Shown here one piece after another: positions 9,905 through 20,687 of a stretch of DNA of 64,000 nucleotides; the stretch's first letter is position 1; every line of letters starts with the position of its first letter. The notes below the pieces were generated by a model. That model searched no databases, was not told the DNA's origin, and saw nothing but the letters and a program-made list of their open reading frames with translations. Source of the stretch: Falsochrobactrum shanghaiense (lineage in GTDB: Bacteria; Pseudomonadota; Alphaproteobacteria; Rhizobiales; Rhizobiaceae); the NCBI RefSeq assembly GCF_003149535.1, contig NZ_QGDB01000003.1, positions 186,001-250,000 of the forward strand. Direction: 5' to 3'. Both the position numbers and the translations under genes were made by a program.

Positions 9905-11079
9905 GCAGGAACCTCGCCGGGATAAATCACCGTCGCCGTTACGATAGCAGCAATTCCCTCGCCACGGCCAATAAAGCCAAGTTTTTCGTTGGTTGTTGCC
10001 TTCACGGAAATGCGATCAGCGCTGATGCCGAGCATATTGGCCAGAGCGTCTGTCATTGCGGGGCGGTGCGGACCGATTTTGGGTTCTTCGGCGATAAGCG
10101 TCACATCGGCGTTGGCGATACGTCCGCCTGCTTCACGCACGATCCTTACCGCATGTTCGACGAAGATATGAGAGGCGGCGCCCTTCCATTGCGGATCGGA
10201 AGGCGGGAAATGCGTGCCGATGTCGCCCGCGCCGCGCGTGGCAAGCAGCGCATCGGTCAGGGCATGCAGCGCGACATCGGCATCGGAGTGGCCGCTGAGT
10301 TTTCTGTCATGCGGAATATCGACCCCGCACAAGGTGACATGATCGCCGGGCTCGAAACTGTGAACGTCATAGCCATTGCCGGTGCGAATATCAGGAAATG
10401 AAGTCATGTCATGCCTCAAACGTTTGTCGGCCATTTCGATGTCCTTGGCCCAGGTCAGTTTCGTATTATCCGCAGAACCGTCGATGATGCGCACCGTGAG
10501 GCCATGCCATTCGGCGATTGCGGCATCGTCGGTGAAATCCGCACGGTTATCGGCAAAAGCCTTCTCATGCGCTTCGAGGATAGCTGCAAAAGGAAAGGCC
10601 TGCGGCGTTTGGGCCGAAAACAGGCCGTTACGCGGGACCGTGGAGAGAATGGCGCCGTCGCCATTTGCCTGCTTTAAAGTGTCCGATATAGCCAGCGCGG
10701 GAAGCGTACCCTGATCGGGCGTGAGATTATCGATGATGCGGCAGAGCAAATCCTGCTGGATGAACGGACGCACGCCATCATGGATCAAAACATATTCGGG
10801 TGGGTTTTTCGCAAGGGCCAACAAGCCAAGACGCGTTGATTCCTGCCGTGTCGGGCCACCGGTCACAATATGCAGATTGGCATAGGGAATATGAATGGCA
10901 TCCTGATAAAGCGCCGTATCGTCGGGATGGATGACGACGACAATCGCATCAATCAGGGGGCAATCGACAAAAGCGCGCAGCGTGCGCGCCAGCACGGCCT
11001 GGCCGCCAATGCGCCGGTATTGCTTCGGCCCTTCAATCGTCTGTCCTGCCCGCTCGCCGCGACCGGCGGCTACAATCAC
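9901..11079 (-). CDS. ispDF: Bifunctional 2-C-methyl-D-erythritol 4-phosphate cytidylyltransferase / MEcPP synthase
   Basis: Fused IspD and IspF of the non-mevalonate isoprenoid pathway. The IspD half starts at the CTP loop [12 protein letters not shown] and runs for about 225 residues. IspF follows from [14 protein letters not shown], with the metal-binding Asp-x-His and the [13 protein letters not shown] motif, ending IYPGEVPA. The fusion is usual in alphaproteobacteria. The start is uncertain: the GTG at 11079 has AAAGG about 9 nt upstream but trims the first beta strand. A TTG at 11208 adds 43 residues and lacks a ribosome site, and an ATT at 11097 is also well placed. Confidence 0.93.
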   Translation of the reverse strand: MIVAAGRGERAGQTIEGPKQYRRIGGQAVLARTLRAFVDCPLIDAIVVVIHPDDTALYQDAIHIPYANLHIVTGGPTRQESTRLGLLALAKNPPEYVLIHDGVRPFIQQDLLCRIIDNLTPDQGTLPALAISDTLKQANGDGAILSTVPRNGLFSAQTPQAFPFAAILEAHEKAFADNRADFTDDAAIAEWHGLTVRIIDGSADNTKLTWAKDIEMADKRLRHDMTSFPDIRTGNGYDVHSFEPGDHVTLCGVDIPHDRKLSGHSDADVALHALTDALLATRGAGDIGTHFPPSDPQWKGAASHIFVEHAVRIVREAGGRIANADVTLIAEEPKIGPHRPAMTDALANMLGISADRISVKATTNEKLGFIGRGEGIAAIVTATVIYPGEVPA

Positions 11080-11267
11080 TGCTGCTGCCTTTGAAATTGT
11101 CTTAGCCTCTGTGAAAGATTGTGTTTCAAGCGGGATAATGCTTCGCGCAGATAATTGCCAGCCGACAATTGTTTTATCGCTGTGGGATGCGCTTTTTCTT
11201 GCGTCCAAAACAAGAAATGATTAAAGTCTGTGCTAATTTCATGTTGCATATAAAATAGGCATTTTGG

Positions 11268-12275
11268 ATGGACCATCTTGATCGGCCCTTGGATATAGGC
11301 GGTGTCACGCTCAAAAACCGCGTTTTTCTGGCTCCCATGTCCGGCGTATCCGATCTTCCGTTCCGCAAAAGGGCGGCGGAAGCGGGCGCAGGCATGGTCG
11401 TGTCGGAAATGGTGGCAAGTGCTGAATTATGCAATCGGCATAAGGAAAGCATGTTGCGGCTTTCAGGGGACGGGCTGGGCACGCATGTCGTGCAGCTTGC
11501 GGGTCGTGAAGCGCACTGGATGGGCGAGGCTGCCAAAATAGCCGAAGGCGAAGGCGCGGATATTATTGATATTAATATGGGATGTCCGGCCAAGAAGGTT
11601 ACAGGCGGCTATTCCGGCTCGGCGCTGATGCGCGATCTCGATCATGCCATGACACTGGTGGAGGCGACGGTGGCAGCGGTCAGGGTTCCGGTAACGCTGA
11701 AGATGCGGCTTGGCTGGGATGAAAGCAGCATCAATGCGCCGGAACTTGCGAAGCGTGCCGAGAATGCGGGTATCGCAATGGTGACGGTGCATGGGCGCAC
11801 CCGCTGCCAGTTCTATGAGGGCAAGGCGGATTGGAATGCTATCCGCGCTGTGCGGGAGGCTGTCAACATTCCGCTCGTCGCCAATGGCGATGTTTCGTCG
11901 CGAATGGATGCGGAAGAAATATTGCGCTGCGCGGGTGCTGATGCGGTGATGGTCGGCCGGGCATCCTACGGGCAGCCCTGGCTTGCGGGCGAAATTGCGG
12001 GCAGCACTGTTGCGCCGCAATCCAGAAAAGACATTCTCGATTATATTATAAGACATTATGAAGATATGTTAAACCACTATGGAAGCAAAACAGGTGTCCG
12101 CCACGCACGAAAACATCTGGGCTGGTATCTCGGTCGTCATGCAGGGGCCGCATCAACGCCACAGGCCAAGGCTGCAATCATGACACTGACCGATCCGATG
12201 GAAGTAATCAGGAGCCTTGCACATATTTTCACGATTGAGGCGGATAAGTCAGCTCCATTGCGGAAAGTTGCCTGA
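11268..12275 (+). CDS. dusB: tRNA-dihydrouridine synthase DusB (NifR3)
   Basis: Flavoenzyme reducing specific uridines in the tRNA D-loop. 335 residues with the FMN-binding [23 protein letters not shown]-terminus (shown here in part), catalytic Cys106 in [11 protein letters not shown], and the [10 protein letters not shown] and [16 protein letters not shown] segments of the TIM barrel. Historically called nifR3, it heads the ntrBC operon in rhizobia, Azospirillum and Rhodobacter, and here ntrB overlaps its stop by 1 bp. A TATAAA at 11249-11254 lies close upstream and may be its -10, which would give a very short leader. Confidence 0.96.
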   Translation: MDHLDRPLDIGGVTLKNRVFLAPMSGVSDLPFRKRAAEAGAGMVVSEMVASAELCNRHKESMLRLSGDGLGTHVVQLAGREAHWMGEAAKIAEGEGADIIDINMGCPAKKVTGGYSGSALMRDLDHAMTLVEATVAAVRVPVTLKMRLGWDESSINAPELAKRAENAGIAMVTVHGRTRCQFYEGKADWNAIRAVREAVNIPLVANGDVSSRMDAEEILRCAGADAVMVGRASYGQPWLAGEIAGSTVAPQSRKDILDYIIRHYEDMLNHYGSKTGVRHARKHLGWYLGRHAGAASTPQAKAAIMTLTDPMEVIRSLAHIFTIEADKSAPLRKVA

Positions 12276-13417
12276 TGAATGGCTTTGGCAATATGGGGCA
12301 GCTTCCATCCATCGTGCTGGATGCGATCAGCCAGCCCGTGATCATGGTCGGAGCCGATAATCATATTGCCTATGCCAATCTGGATGCGGAGCGTTTTTTT
12401 CGCGCTGGATCGCCCATTCTGGCACGCAATTCGGTCGAGGCTTTTCTGCCGTTCGGGAGTCCTTTGCTGGCTCTGGTCGATCAGGTTCGCAGCAGCCAGA
12501 TGCCGATGAATGAATATCGGGTCGATATTTCATCGCCCAAGCTTGGGGCAGAGCGGATTGTCGATCTCTATGTGGCGCCCGTGATCGAAATGCCGGGGGC
12601 TGTGGTTATCCTGTTCAAGGAAAAGTCCATGGCCGAGAAAATCGACCGCCAGATGACGCATCGCGGCGCGGCGCGCTCGGTAACGGGGCTTGCATCCATG
12701 CTGGCGCATGAGATCAAGAACCCGCTTTCAGGCATACGTGGCGCCGCTCAATTGCTTGAACAGGTGGTGAGCGATGAAGATCGTGCGCTTGCGCGGCTCA
12801 TCACCGATGAAACCGATCGCATCGTCAAGCTGGTCGACCGCATGGAAGTGTTTTCCGACGAGCGCCCCATCGAGCGCAGTGCCGTCAATATTCATGTGGT
12901 GCTCGATCATGTAAAAGCGATAGCCCGCAACGGCTTTGCGCGGCATATCCGCATCATTGAAGATTATGACCCTTCATTGCCGCCCGTATTCGCCAATCGG
13001 GATCAGCTCGTTCAGGTTTTTCTCAATCTGGTAAAGAACGCGGCGGAAGCCATCGGCGCGCGTGAAGGGGGAGAGATCATTTTTTCTTCGGCCTATCGTC
13101 CCGGTATCCGGCTACAGGTGCCAGGCGTGCGGGACCGTGTTGCACTGCCGCTGGAGTTTTGCGTGCAGGATAATGGTCCCGGCATTCCACAGGATATGCT
13201 GCCGCATCTGTTCGATCCGTTTGTCACGACCAAGGCCAACGGTTCCGGGCTGGGGCTGGCACTGGTTGCCAAGATCATCGGCGATCATGGCGGCATTATC
13301 GAGTGTGACTGCCATTCATCGCGAACGATCTTTCGCATTTTAATGCCTGCGTGGAAAGATTCGGGCGACGTATCCGGAACCAACAGCATGGCCGCAATGA
13401 CAGGGAGCGAGGCATGA
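12275..13417 (+). CDS. ntrB: Nitrogen regulation sensor kinase NtrB
   Basis: Cytosolic histidine kinase/phosphatase of the nitrogen two-component system, controlled in relatives by PII protein. The 380-aa protein has an N-terminal PAS domain (~12-115), the H-box with phosphorylated His145 ([13 protein letters not shown]), an N-box ([11 protein letters not shown]), and G-boxes DNGPGIP and GSGLGLALV. It has no transmembrane segment. The start overlaps dusB and the stop overlaps ntrC (ATGA), giving strict translational coupling of kinase and regulator. Confidence 0.97.
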   Translation: MNGFGNMGQLPSIVLDAISQPVIMVGADNHIAYANLDAERFFRAGSPILARNSVEAFLPFGSPLLALVDQVRSSQMPMNEYRVDISSPKLGAERIVDLYVAPVIEMPGAVVILFKEKSMAEKIDRQMTHRGAARSVTGLASMLAHEIKNPLSGIRGAAQLLEQVVSDEDRALARLITDETDRIVKLVDRMEVFSDERPIERSAVNIHVVLDHVKAIARNGFARHIRIIEDYDPSLPPVFANRDQLVQVFLNLVKNAAEAIGAREGGEIIFSSAYRPGIRLQVPGVRDRVALPLEFCVQDNGPGIPQDMLPHLFDPFVTTKANGSGLGLALVAKIIGDHGGIIECDCHSSRTIFRILMPAWKDSGDVSGTNSMAAMTGSEA

Positions 13418-14892
13418 GCGCTGGACGGCCTAACGCCACGATATTGGTGGCCGATGACGACTCGGCCATTCGAACAGTGCTCAATCAGGCGCTGTCACGC
13501 GCAGGCTACGATGTGCGGGTGACATCGAATGCCGCGTCGCTCTGGCGCTGGGTGTCGGCAGGAGACGGCGATCTCGTCGTCACCGATGTGATGATGCCCG
13601 ACGAAAACGCCTTCGATCTGTTGCCTCGCATCAAGAAAATGCGTCCCGACCTGCCGGTTGTGGTCATGAGCGCGCAGAACACCTTCATGACAGCCATAAA
13701 GGCTTCGGAAGCGGGGGCATATGAATATCTGCCCAAGCCTTTTGATCTCACGGAACTTACCAATATCGTCGGCCGTGCGCTGGCAGAACCCAAAGCCGGG
13801 ATAAGGGAGACGCCTTCCGCCGACGAGCCTGCCGAAAACATGCCGCTGGTCGGCCGCTCTCCTGCGATGCAGGAAATCTATCGGGTTCTCGCGCGTATGA
13901 TGCAGACCGATCTGACGGTTCTGGTGACAGGTGAATCGGGCACCGGCAAGGAACTCGTCGCCCGTGCGCTTCATGAATATGGCCGCCGCCGAAAAGGTCC
14001 ATTCGTGGCGATCAATATGGCGGCCATTCCGCGTGACCTGATTGAATCCGAACTGTTCGGCCATGAGAAGGGCGCTTTCACCGGCGCGCAGAATCGGTCG
14101 AGCGGGCGTTTCGAACAGGCCAATGGCGGCACGCTGTTTCTCGATGAAATCGGCGATATGCCGATGGAGGCGCAGACCCGATTGCTGCGCGTCTTGCAGC
14201 AAGGGGAATATATGACGGTCGGCGGGCGAACGCCGATCAAGACGGATGTGCGCATTGTAGCAGCCACCAACAAGGATTTGCGCCAGCTTATCGCGCAGGG
14301 GCTGTTTCGGGAGGACTTGTATTATCGCCTGAATGTCGTGCCGTTGCGCCTTCCGCCGTTGCGCGAACGCAGCGAGGATGTAGCCGACCTGACGCGGCAT
14401 TTCTTCAAGCGGGCTGCGGAAGAAGGATTGCCGGAAAAACGTATTGCTGCCGCCGGTCTTGATATGATGCGCCATTATGCGTGGCCGGGGAATGTGCGGG
14501 AACTCGAAAATCTGGTGCGCAGGCTTTCCGCGCTTTATCCGCAAGAGGAAATTTCGCGCGAAATCATCGCGGCCGAATTGAAATCGGAATTTTCAGGAGT
14601 TGATATTCAGGTGTCTGGACCGGCAGTTGATGCGAGAATTACGATCTCGCAAGTGGTTGAGCAGGAGATGCAGCGCTATTTCGGGTCGTTCACTCCTGAT
14701 CTGCCGCCGCCGGGCCTCTATCACCGCGTTCTGGCAGAACTGGAGTATCCGCTTATTCTCGCCTGTCTCACCGCAACGCGCGGCAACCAGATCAAGGCGG
14801 CAGAAATTCTGGGTCTCAATCGCAATACTTTGCGCAAGAAAATCAGGGAACTCGGCGTCAATATTTATCGCGGACCCAGATCAGGAAATTAA
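13414..14892 (+). CDS. ntrC: Nitrogen regulation response regulator NtrC
   Basis: Sigma-54 enhancer-binding activator of nitrogen-assimilation genes. 492 residues: receiver domain 9-125 with phosphoacceptor Asp58 (VTDVMMPDE); AAA+ domain with Walker A GESGTGKE (173-180), the sigma-54-contacting GAFTGA loop (220-225) and Walker B LFLDEIGD; and a C-terminal Fis-type helix-turn-helix (~455-490, [20 protein letters not shown]). The ATG at 13414 overlaps the ntrB stop. An in-frame start 21 codons earlier would lie inside ntrB and is less likely. Compare NtrX downstream, which lacks GAFTGA. Confidence 0.97.
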   Translation: MSAGRPNATILVADDDSAIRTVLNQALSRAGYDVRVTSNAASLWRWVSAGDGDLVVTDVMMPDENAFDLLPRIKKMRPDLPVVVMSAQNTFMTAIKASEAGAYEYLPKPFDLTELTNIVGRALAEPKAGIRETPSADEPAENMPLVGRSPAMQEIYRVLARMMQTDLTVLVTGESGTGKELVARALHEYGRRRKGPFVAINMAAIPRDLIESELFGHEKGAFTGAQNRSSGRFEQANGGTLFLDEIGDMPMEAQTRLLRVLQQGEYMTVGGRTPIKTDVRIVAATNKDLRQLIAQGLFREDLYYRLNVVPLRLPPLRERSEDVADLTRHFFKRAAEEGLPEKRIAAAGLDMMRHYAWPGNVRELENLVRRLSALYPQEEISREIIAAELKSEFSGVDIQVSGPAVDARITISQVVEQEMQRYFGSFTPDLPPPGLYHRVLAELEYPLILACLTATRGNQIKAAEILGLNRNTLRKKIRELGVNIYRGPRSGN

Positions 14893-14963
14893 GCTGAAAG
14901 AACCGTTGCACTTTCGCCACAATGCGTTGCATAGATGCAACGATATTGGGTAATGTAGCGGAT

Positions 14964-17234
14964 ATGGAAGCAGCGAATCCGATGACGAATATGGACAAGG
15001 CGGACCAATCGTCGGGCGGCGAGGGGCGAAGGCTTCTCGCCTTGCCGGGGATTATCACGGTCGTCCTGGCGCTGATTACGGCTTCGCTATCCTTTGTCAT
15101 CCTTATCGGGATGACGCCGATAACACCGGATCGTAACGTTACGCTGGCGCTGGTGATTGTTAATGTCGCGCTGATTTCCTTTCTGATCCTGCTCATCTGT
15201 CGTGAAGTTTATCGTATCATTACGGCCAGACGGCTGGGAAAAGCCGCTTCGCGGCTTCATGTGCGCATCGTCGCCCTGTTTTCGCTCATCGCTGCCGTCC
15301 CGGCCATCGTTGTCGCAATTGTCGCGTCGGTCACGCTCAATCTTGGGCTTGATCGCTGGTTTGATACCAATACGCGCGATATTGTGAGTTCGTCTCAAAG
15401 CCTGTCGACGGCTTATATCCGGGAAACGGCGCTCAACCTGCAAAGCACGTCCTATTCCATGTTGCAGGAGCTGGATGCACAGCGGACGCTTTACAGTCTC
15501 GACCGCGGCGGGTTCATTCGTTTCGTGACGCTGCAAACCGGCGGACGCGGTTTGCTTGGTGCGTTTCTGGTTCGTGAGAATGGCGATGTCGTCGTCAAAA
15601 GCGAAACGGGGGTCGAAAGCCGCCTGCCGCCGCCCACCGATGACGCGCTGAAAACCGCTGTCGATGGCAAGCCGGTCATCATCCCGCCCGGCAATAGCAA
15701 TTTTGTTGGCGCCGTCATCAAGATGCGGGAGATTCCCGACGTCTATCTCTATACGGTGCGCATGGTCGATCAGCAGGTTCTTGAAGCCATGCGGTTGATG
15801 GAAACCAACACGCAACGCTATCAGGAGATGGATGCCAATCGCGTTCCGACCCAGATCGCCTTTGCGCTTCTCTATTTCGGGTTGACGCTGATCGTGTTGC
15901 TTTCGGCCATCTGGACCGGGATTGCCGTGGCTGATCGCCTCGTGCGGCCTATCCGGTTGTTGATCGGGGCTGCGGATGAAGTGGCGGCGGGCAATCTTGA
16001 GATTTTTGTGCCTGTGCGCTCTTCCGATGGCGATGTCGGAGCCTTGTCCGATACGTTCAACAAAATGGTCGAGGACGTCAAAAGCCAGCGTAATGAACTG
16101 ATTTCTGCAAACGTGCAGATCGATGAGCGCCGCCGTTTCTCGGAGGCCGTTCTTTCAGGTGTTACAGCCGGGGTGATCGGCATCGAGACGGATGGGTCCA
16201 TATCGATTCTGAACCGTTCGGCAGAGCATATGTTCGGTGTGAACTCGGAAGATGCCGTCGGAAAAAGCCTCAGCAGCATCGCACCGGAAATCGGACAGGC
16301 CTTTGAAGTGGCGCGCGGGTCCGGGCGCACGGTGCATCGTGAGCAGGTCAGTATGACGCGCGCGAATGTTGCGCGCAGTTTCAACGTACAGGTGACGGTC
16401 GAAGACGCGGATTCCGACGATCATTCCTATGTGGTGACAGTCGATGACATTACCGATCTGGTTCAGGCGCAGCGCTCTTCCGCCTGGGCTGATGTTGCCC
16501 GGCGCATTGCGCATGAAATCAAGAACCCGCTGACCCCGATCCAGCTTTCCGCCGAACGCATCCGCCGCCGCTACGGGAAAGTCATCACCGAGGACCGCGA
16601 AGTTTTCGATCAGTGTACGGAAACAATCATCCGGCAGGTGGGCGATATTGGCCGCATGGTCGATGAATTCTCGGCTTTTGCCCGGATGCCCAAGCCGGAA
16701 ATGTGCGTCATGGACCTGCGGGATGCACTGCGCGAGGCTTCGTTCCTGATCGAAGTCAGCCGTCAGGATATTCGCTTCGATCACGAATTTGGCGCCGATC
16801 CGCTGATGGGCTCCTTCGACAGCCGCATGCTCGGACAGGCGTTCGGCAATGTGATCAAAAACGCCAGCGAAGCCATCGATGCGGTTGGCAAGGAAGAGCG
16901 GGACGGGGGATATATTCTCGTTCGCGCATATAGATCGGAAGGGCATCTGGTGGTCGATGTCATCGACAATGGCAAGGGATTGCCGGGTGACGATCGGCAG
17001 AAATTGCTTGAGCCTTACATGACCACCCGCGAAAAAGGCACCGGGCTGGGACTGGCCATCGTTCGCAAGATCGTTGAAGAACATGGCGGTCATCTGGAAT
17101 TGCATGATGCGCCTGCGGATTTCCATGGAGGACGCGGCGCAATGATACGCATGATCTTTCCCGAAGCGTCCCCTGATGCAGCGGACGGGGATAAGGAAAA
17201 TCAGGCAAACAGGATAATTGGACAGGTGAATTGA
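14964..17234 (+). CDS. ntrY: Membrane sensor kinase NtrY
   Basis: Sensor partner of NtrX; in Brucella abortus NtrY has been reported as a redox sensor. From this start 756 residues: three N-terminal membrane helices (~27-49, 61-81, 101-126), an extracytoplasmic loop of ~170 residues and a fourth helix (~296-321). HAMP (~322-375), PAS (~390-500), the H-box [17 protein letters not shown] with the conserved His near 517, and HATPase motifs (DNGKGLPG, GTGLGLAIV) follow. The start is uncertain: in-frame ATGs exist at 14922, 14964 and 14982, the last with GGAAG about 10 nt upstream. ntrX begins 1 bp after the stop. Confidence 0.94.
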   Translation: MEAANPMTNMDKADQSSGGEGRRLLALPGIITVVLALITASLSFVILIGMTPITPDRNVTLALVIVNVALISFLILLICREVYRIITARRLGKAASRLHVRIVALFSLIAAVPAIVVAIVASVTLNLGLDRWFDTNTRDIVSSSQSLSTAYIRETALNLQSTSYSMLQELDAQRTLYSLDRGGFIRFVTLQTGGRGLLGAFLVRENGDVVVKSETGVESRLPPPTDDALKTAVDGKPVIIPPGNSNFVGAVIKMREIPDVYLYTVRMVDQQVLEAMRLMETNTQRYQEMDANRVPTQIAFALLYFGLTLIVLLSAIWTGIAVADRLVRPIRLLIGAADEVAAGNLEIFVPVRSSDGDVGALSDTFNKMVEDVKSQRNELISANVQIDERRRFSEAVLSGVTAGVIGIETDGSISILNRSAEHMFGVNSEDAVGKSLSSIAPEIGQAFEVARGSGRTVHREQVSMTRANVARSFNVQVTVEDADSDDHSYVVTVDDITDLVQAQRSSAWADVARRIAHEIKNPLTPIQLSAERIRRRYGKVITEDREVFDQCTETIIRQVGDIGRMVDEFSAFARMPKPEMCVMDLRDALREASFLIEVSRQDIRFDHEFGADPLMGSFDSRMLGQAFGNVIKNASEAIDAVGKEERDGGYILVRAYRSEGHLVVDVIDNGKGLPGDDRQKLLEPYMTTREKGTGLGLAIVRKIVEEHGGHLELHDAPADFHGGRGAMIRMIFPEASPDAADGDKENQANRIIGQVN

Positions 17235-17235
17235 T

Positions 17236-18597
17236 ATGGCAGCCGATATTCTTGTGGTTGATGACGAAGCGGATATTCGGGATCTTGTCGCGGGCATTCT
17301 GAGCGATGAAGGCTACGAAACCCGCACCGCTTTCGATGCGGACAGTGCGCTTGCGGCTATTGACGATCGCGTGCCCCGGCTGGTTTTCCTCGACATCTGG
17401 CTTCAGGGAAGCAGGCTCGACGGCCTTGCGCTTCTCGATGAGATCAAGAAACAGCATCCTGATTTGCCGGTGGTGATGATTTCCGGTCATGGCAATATTG
17501 AAACGGCGGTTTCCGCAATCCGCCGCGGAGCTTATGATTTCATTGAAAAACCCTTCAAGGCAGACCGTCTCATTCTTGTGGCGGAGAGGGCGCTGGAAAC
17601 CTCCAAGCTCAAGCGCGAAGTGTCCAGCCTGCGTAAGCGCGGCGGACACAGTCTCGATCTGATCGGAACATCGCTGGCCATCAATCAGTTGCGGCAGACG
17701 ATCGAGCGCGTCGCGCCGACCAACAGCCGCATCATGATTACCGGGCCATCGGGCGCCGGCAAGGAGCTTGCCGCGCGTGCCATCCATGCGCAGTCGAGTC
17801 GCTCCAATGGGCCGTTCATAACCGTGAATGCTGCCACCATCACGCCGGAGCGCATGGAGATAGAGCTTTTCGGCACTGAAATGGACGGGGGTGAACGCAA
17901 GGTCGGAGCGCTTGAAGAAGCACATGGCGGTATTCTCTATCTTGACGAGATCGCCGATATGCCGCGCGAAACGCAGAACAAGATTTTGCGGGTTCTCGTC
18001 GACCAGCAGTTTGAACGTGTGGGCGGGACCAAGCGCGTGAAAGTCGACGTGCGCATCATTTCATCGACGGCGCAGAATCTCGAAGGCATGATTGCCGAGG
18101 GTACCTTCCGCGAAGATCTGTTTCACCGGCTTTCGGTGGTGCCGGTGCATGTACCGGCGCTGGCGGCGCGGCGCGAGGATGTTCCGGCGCTGGTTGAATA
18201 TTTCATGGCGCAGATTGCCGAACAGGCGGGGATCAAACCGCGCAAGATCGGCCCCGATGCCATGGCCGTCCTGCAGGCCCATAGCTGGCCGGGTAATGTT
18301 CGCCAGTTGCGCAATAATGTCGAGCGCGTGATGATTCTGGCTCGCGGTGACGATCCGGAAGCGCCAGTAACCGCCGATCTTCTGCCTGCCGAAATTGGCG
18401 ATACGCTGCCGCGTGCGCCGACGGAGTCGGATCAGCACATCATGGCCCTGCCTTTGCGTGAAGCACGCGAACGCTTCGAAAAGGAATATCTGATCGCGCA
18501 GATCAATCGTTTCGGCGGCAATATTTCACGAACGGCCGAATTTGTGGGCATGGAACGTTCAGCCTTGCATCGCAAGCTGAAGTCTCTTGGCGTATAG
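17236..18597 (+). CDS. ntrX: Response regulator NtrX, GAFTGA loop absent
   Basis: 453-aa NtrC-family regulator: receiver with Asp53 (VFLDIWLQGS), AAA+ domain with Walker A GPSGAGKE (170-177) and Walker B ILYLDEIAD, and a Fis-type HTH at the C-terminus (GGNISRTAEFVGMERSALHRKL). Where NtrC has GAFTGA, this protein reads FGTEMDGGERKVGALEEA (212-229), so the loop that engages sigma-54 is missing. That argues for regulation of sigma-70-type promoters or repression rather than sigma-54 activation. It directly follows ntrY, and ntrYX follows ntrBC as usual in this order. Confidence 0.96.
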   Translation: MAADILVVDDEADIRDLVAGILSDEGYETRTAFDADSALAAIDDRVPRLVFLDIWLQGSRLDGLALLDEIKKQHPDLPVVMISGHGNIETAVSAIRRGAYDFIEKPFKADRLILVAERALETSKLKREVSSLRKRGGHSLDLIGTSLAINQLRQTIERVAPTNSRIMITGPSGAGKELAARAIHAQSSRSNGPFITVNAATITPERMEIELFGTEMDGGERKVGALEEAHGGILYLDEIADMPRETQNKILRVLVDQQFERVGGTKRVKVDVRIISSTAQNLEGMIAEGTFREDLFHRLSVVPVHVPALAARREDVPALVEYFMAQIAEQAGIKPRKIGPDAMAVLQAHSWPGNVRQLRNNVERVMILARGDDPEAPVTADLLPAEIGDTLPRAPTESDQHIMALPLREARERFEKEYLIAQINRFGGNISRTAEFVGMERSALHRKLKSLGV

Positions 18598-18612
18598 CAG
18601 CGGACCGGGATC

Positions 18613-19989
18613 ATGCGGGTAATCGTATGCGGAGCAGGGCAGGTCGGTTATGGCATCGCCGAACGTCTTGCGGCGGAAGAAAATGATGTTTCGGTAATCG
18701 ATACGTCGGCGCGACATATCGAGATCGTGCGTGACACGCTCGATGTGCGCGGTTTTGTTGGACATGGATCGCAACCGGATGTGCTTGCTGCGGCCGGAGC
18801 CAATGAAGCTGACATGATCATCGCGGTTACTCTGTCCGATGAGGTCAATATGGTGGCCTGTCAGGTGGCGCATTCGGTGTTCAACGTGCCGACAAAGATC
18901 GCGCGTATTCGTGCCCAGTCCTATCTTCAGGCCGAGTATCAGGACTTGTTCCTGCGTGAAAACCTGCCGATTGACGTGATTATTTCGCCTGAACTGGAAG
19001 TGGCGGAAGTCGTGCTGCGGCGTATCGCCCTTCAGGGCGCTACGGATGTCCTGCGTTTTGCGGATGACAAGATCATCGGCCTTGCCATCGAGTGTCTTGA
19101 AGAATGCCCGGTCATCAACACGCCGCTCAAGCAATTATCCGATTTGTTTCCCGATCTTACCGCGACCGTGGTGGGGGTGGTTCGCAACGACAGTCTTTTC
19201 ATTCCGCGCTCGTCTGACCAGCTTCATGCCGGTGATCTCGCTTATGTCGTCACCACGCGGGAGCAGGTGCGCCGGACGCTTTCATTGTTTGGTCATGAAA
19301 AGCCCGAAGCTCACCGGATCGTCATTGCAGGCGGAGGACATATCGGGCTGTATGTCGCCCGGGCCATCGAAGAGCGTAAATGGCATACAAAGGTCAAAAT
19401 GATCGAAAGCGATCATGAGCGGGCTTTTGCTATTGCCGATCAGCTCAGCCGAACCATGGTGCTGCATGGCAGTGCGCTTGATCAGACCCTGCTGCAAGAG
19501 GCAGATATTGACGATGCGGACCTGATGGTGGCGCTCACCAATCAGGATCAGGTCAATATTCTGGCAAGCATCATGGCAAAAAGACTGGGCTGCAAGTCGA
19601 ATATGGCACTGATCAATACGGTCGCCTATCAGGATTTTACCCATATGGTGGGTATCGACGCCTATATAAATCCAAAGGCGGTCACTGTTTCCAAGATTCT
19701 CCAGCATGTTCGGCGCGGGCGTATTCGCGCCGTTTACAGCGTCTATCGCGACATGGCGGAAATCATTGAAGCCGAGGCGATGGAAACATCGACTCTGGTG
19801 GGGGTGCCGCTGCGCGATCTCGACTTGCCGGAAGGATTGCGGATCGGCGCGATTTACCGTGAAGGCAAGGTCATTCAGCCCAATGGCGATGTCCGGATAA
19901 AACCCAAGGACCGGGTGGTGATCTTCGCAGTCTCCGACGCCATCAAGCATGTGGAACAGATGTTCCGCGTCAGTTTCGAGTTTTTCTGA
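18613..19989 (+). CDS. trkA: Trk system potassium uptake regulator TrkA
   Basis: Peripheral NAD(H)-binding subunit controlling TrkH/TrkG potassium channels at the inner membrane. The 458-aa protein has the standard duplicated architecture: RCK_N (1-~125, GAGQVGYGIAERLA), RCK_C (~140-225), a second RCK_N (~232-350, IAGGGHIGLYVARAIE) and a second RCK_C (~370-455). No membrane segment is present. The gene lies 15 bp after ntrX and ahead of hfq-hflX, a conserved alphaproteobacterial order. No trkH is seen in the window. Confidence 0.96.
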   Translation: MRVIVCGAGQVGYGIAERLAAEENDVSVIDTSARHIEIVRDTLDVRGFVGHGSQPDVLAAAGANEADMIIAVTLSDEVNMVACQVAHSVFNVPTKIARIRAQSYLQAEYQDLFLRENLPIDVIISPELEVAEVVLRRIALQGATDVLRFADDKIIGLAIECLEECPVINTPLKQLSDLFPDLTATVVGVVRNDSLFIPRSSDQLHAGDLAYVVTTREQVRRTLSLFGHEKPEAHRIVIAGGGHIGLYVARAIEERKWHTKVKMIESDHERAFAIADQLSRTMVLHGSALDQTLLQEADIDDADLMVALTNQDQVNILASIMAKRLGCKSNMALINTVAYQDFTHMVGIDAYINPKAVTVSKILQHVRRGRIRAVYSVYRDMAEIIEAEAMETSTLVGVPLRDLDLPEGLRIGAIYREGKVIQPNGDVRIKPKDRVVIFAVSDAIKHVEQMFRVSFEFF

Positions 19990-20303
19990 TTATTTACGGC
20001 AGGCGCAGAAGCACAGGGAGGCCGGTGCTGGATGCTTGAAAGAGGCTGGATTGCTTGCAGTCGATTGAAAATAACGAAAGATTGTTGCGATCCTTTGGTT
20101 TTTGAAGCCGGTGCAATCAAATTGCAGGTTGCCTAAATATTTTCATCCTGTTAACCGGAGTCTGGATGCGACGCAGTTGTCTTTCCACAACAATTGCAAT
20201 CAGGTGGGGGCTTTGTGCGTTCCGCTAACTTGATTTATATATGCGCGCATGGTCGTCTGCGCTCAGACGAGTTAACTGCTGGTCGAATAAAGGAATAAAA
20301 ACA
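19990..20303. other. Intergenic region trkA-hfq (hfq leader and promoter)
   Basis: A 314-bp gap with no convincing ORF. Its distal part carries the likely hfq promoter (20213-20241) and a ~60-nt leader. The first 200 bp contain no terminator with a T tract and nothing else that I can name. Confidence 0.4.
20213..20241 (+). promoter_or_regulatory. Probable hfq promoter
   Basis: TTGTGC (20213-20218), a 17-bp spacer and TATATA (20236-20241), the best -35/-10 pair upstream of hfq. It would give a 5' leader of about 55 nt. Assigned by eye only. Confidence 0.45.
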
Positions 20304-20540
20304 ATGGCTGAGCGATCGCAAAACCTTCAGGATCTGTTTCTCAACTCTGTCCGCAAGCAGAAGATCTCACTGACGATCTTTCTGATCAATGGCGTGAAAC
20401 TTACCGGTATCGTGACATCATTCGACAACTTCTGTGTGCTTTTGCGTCGTGATGGTCATTCACAGCTGGTCTATAAGCACGCTATTTCGACCATCATGCC
20501 CAGTCAGCCCGTGCAGATGTTCGAAGGCGAGGAAGCTTGA
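20304..20540 (+). CDS. hfq: RNA chaperone Hfq
   Basis: Hexameric Sm-like protein that binds small RNAs and mRNAs. The 78-residue form is typical of alphaproteobacteria. The Sm1 motif ([17 protein letters not shown]) and the Sm2 motif YKHAIST are intact, as is the N-terminal [15 protein letters not shown] of the proximal-face RNA site. The C-terminal tail is short (QMFEGEEA). The ATG at 20304 follows AAAGGAATAAAAACA. A longer frame from 20241 is not needed. hflX follows in the same direction. Confidence 0.98.
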
Positions 20541-20687
20541 AGCCTTCAAAATTTATTCGATCATGATCCTGGCCGGATACGGTTTCAGGGTCATGAAGCG
20601 ATTCGCCGGGGCATTGATTGTTTGAAAGTGCTTGGTTGATAACCTATCTGCACGGATAAGTTATCCGCAGCCCCGGAGTAATCCTGT

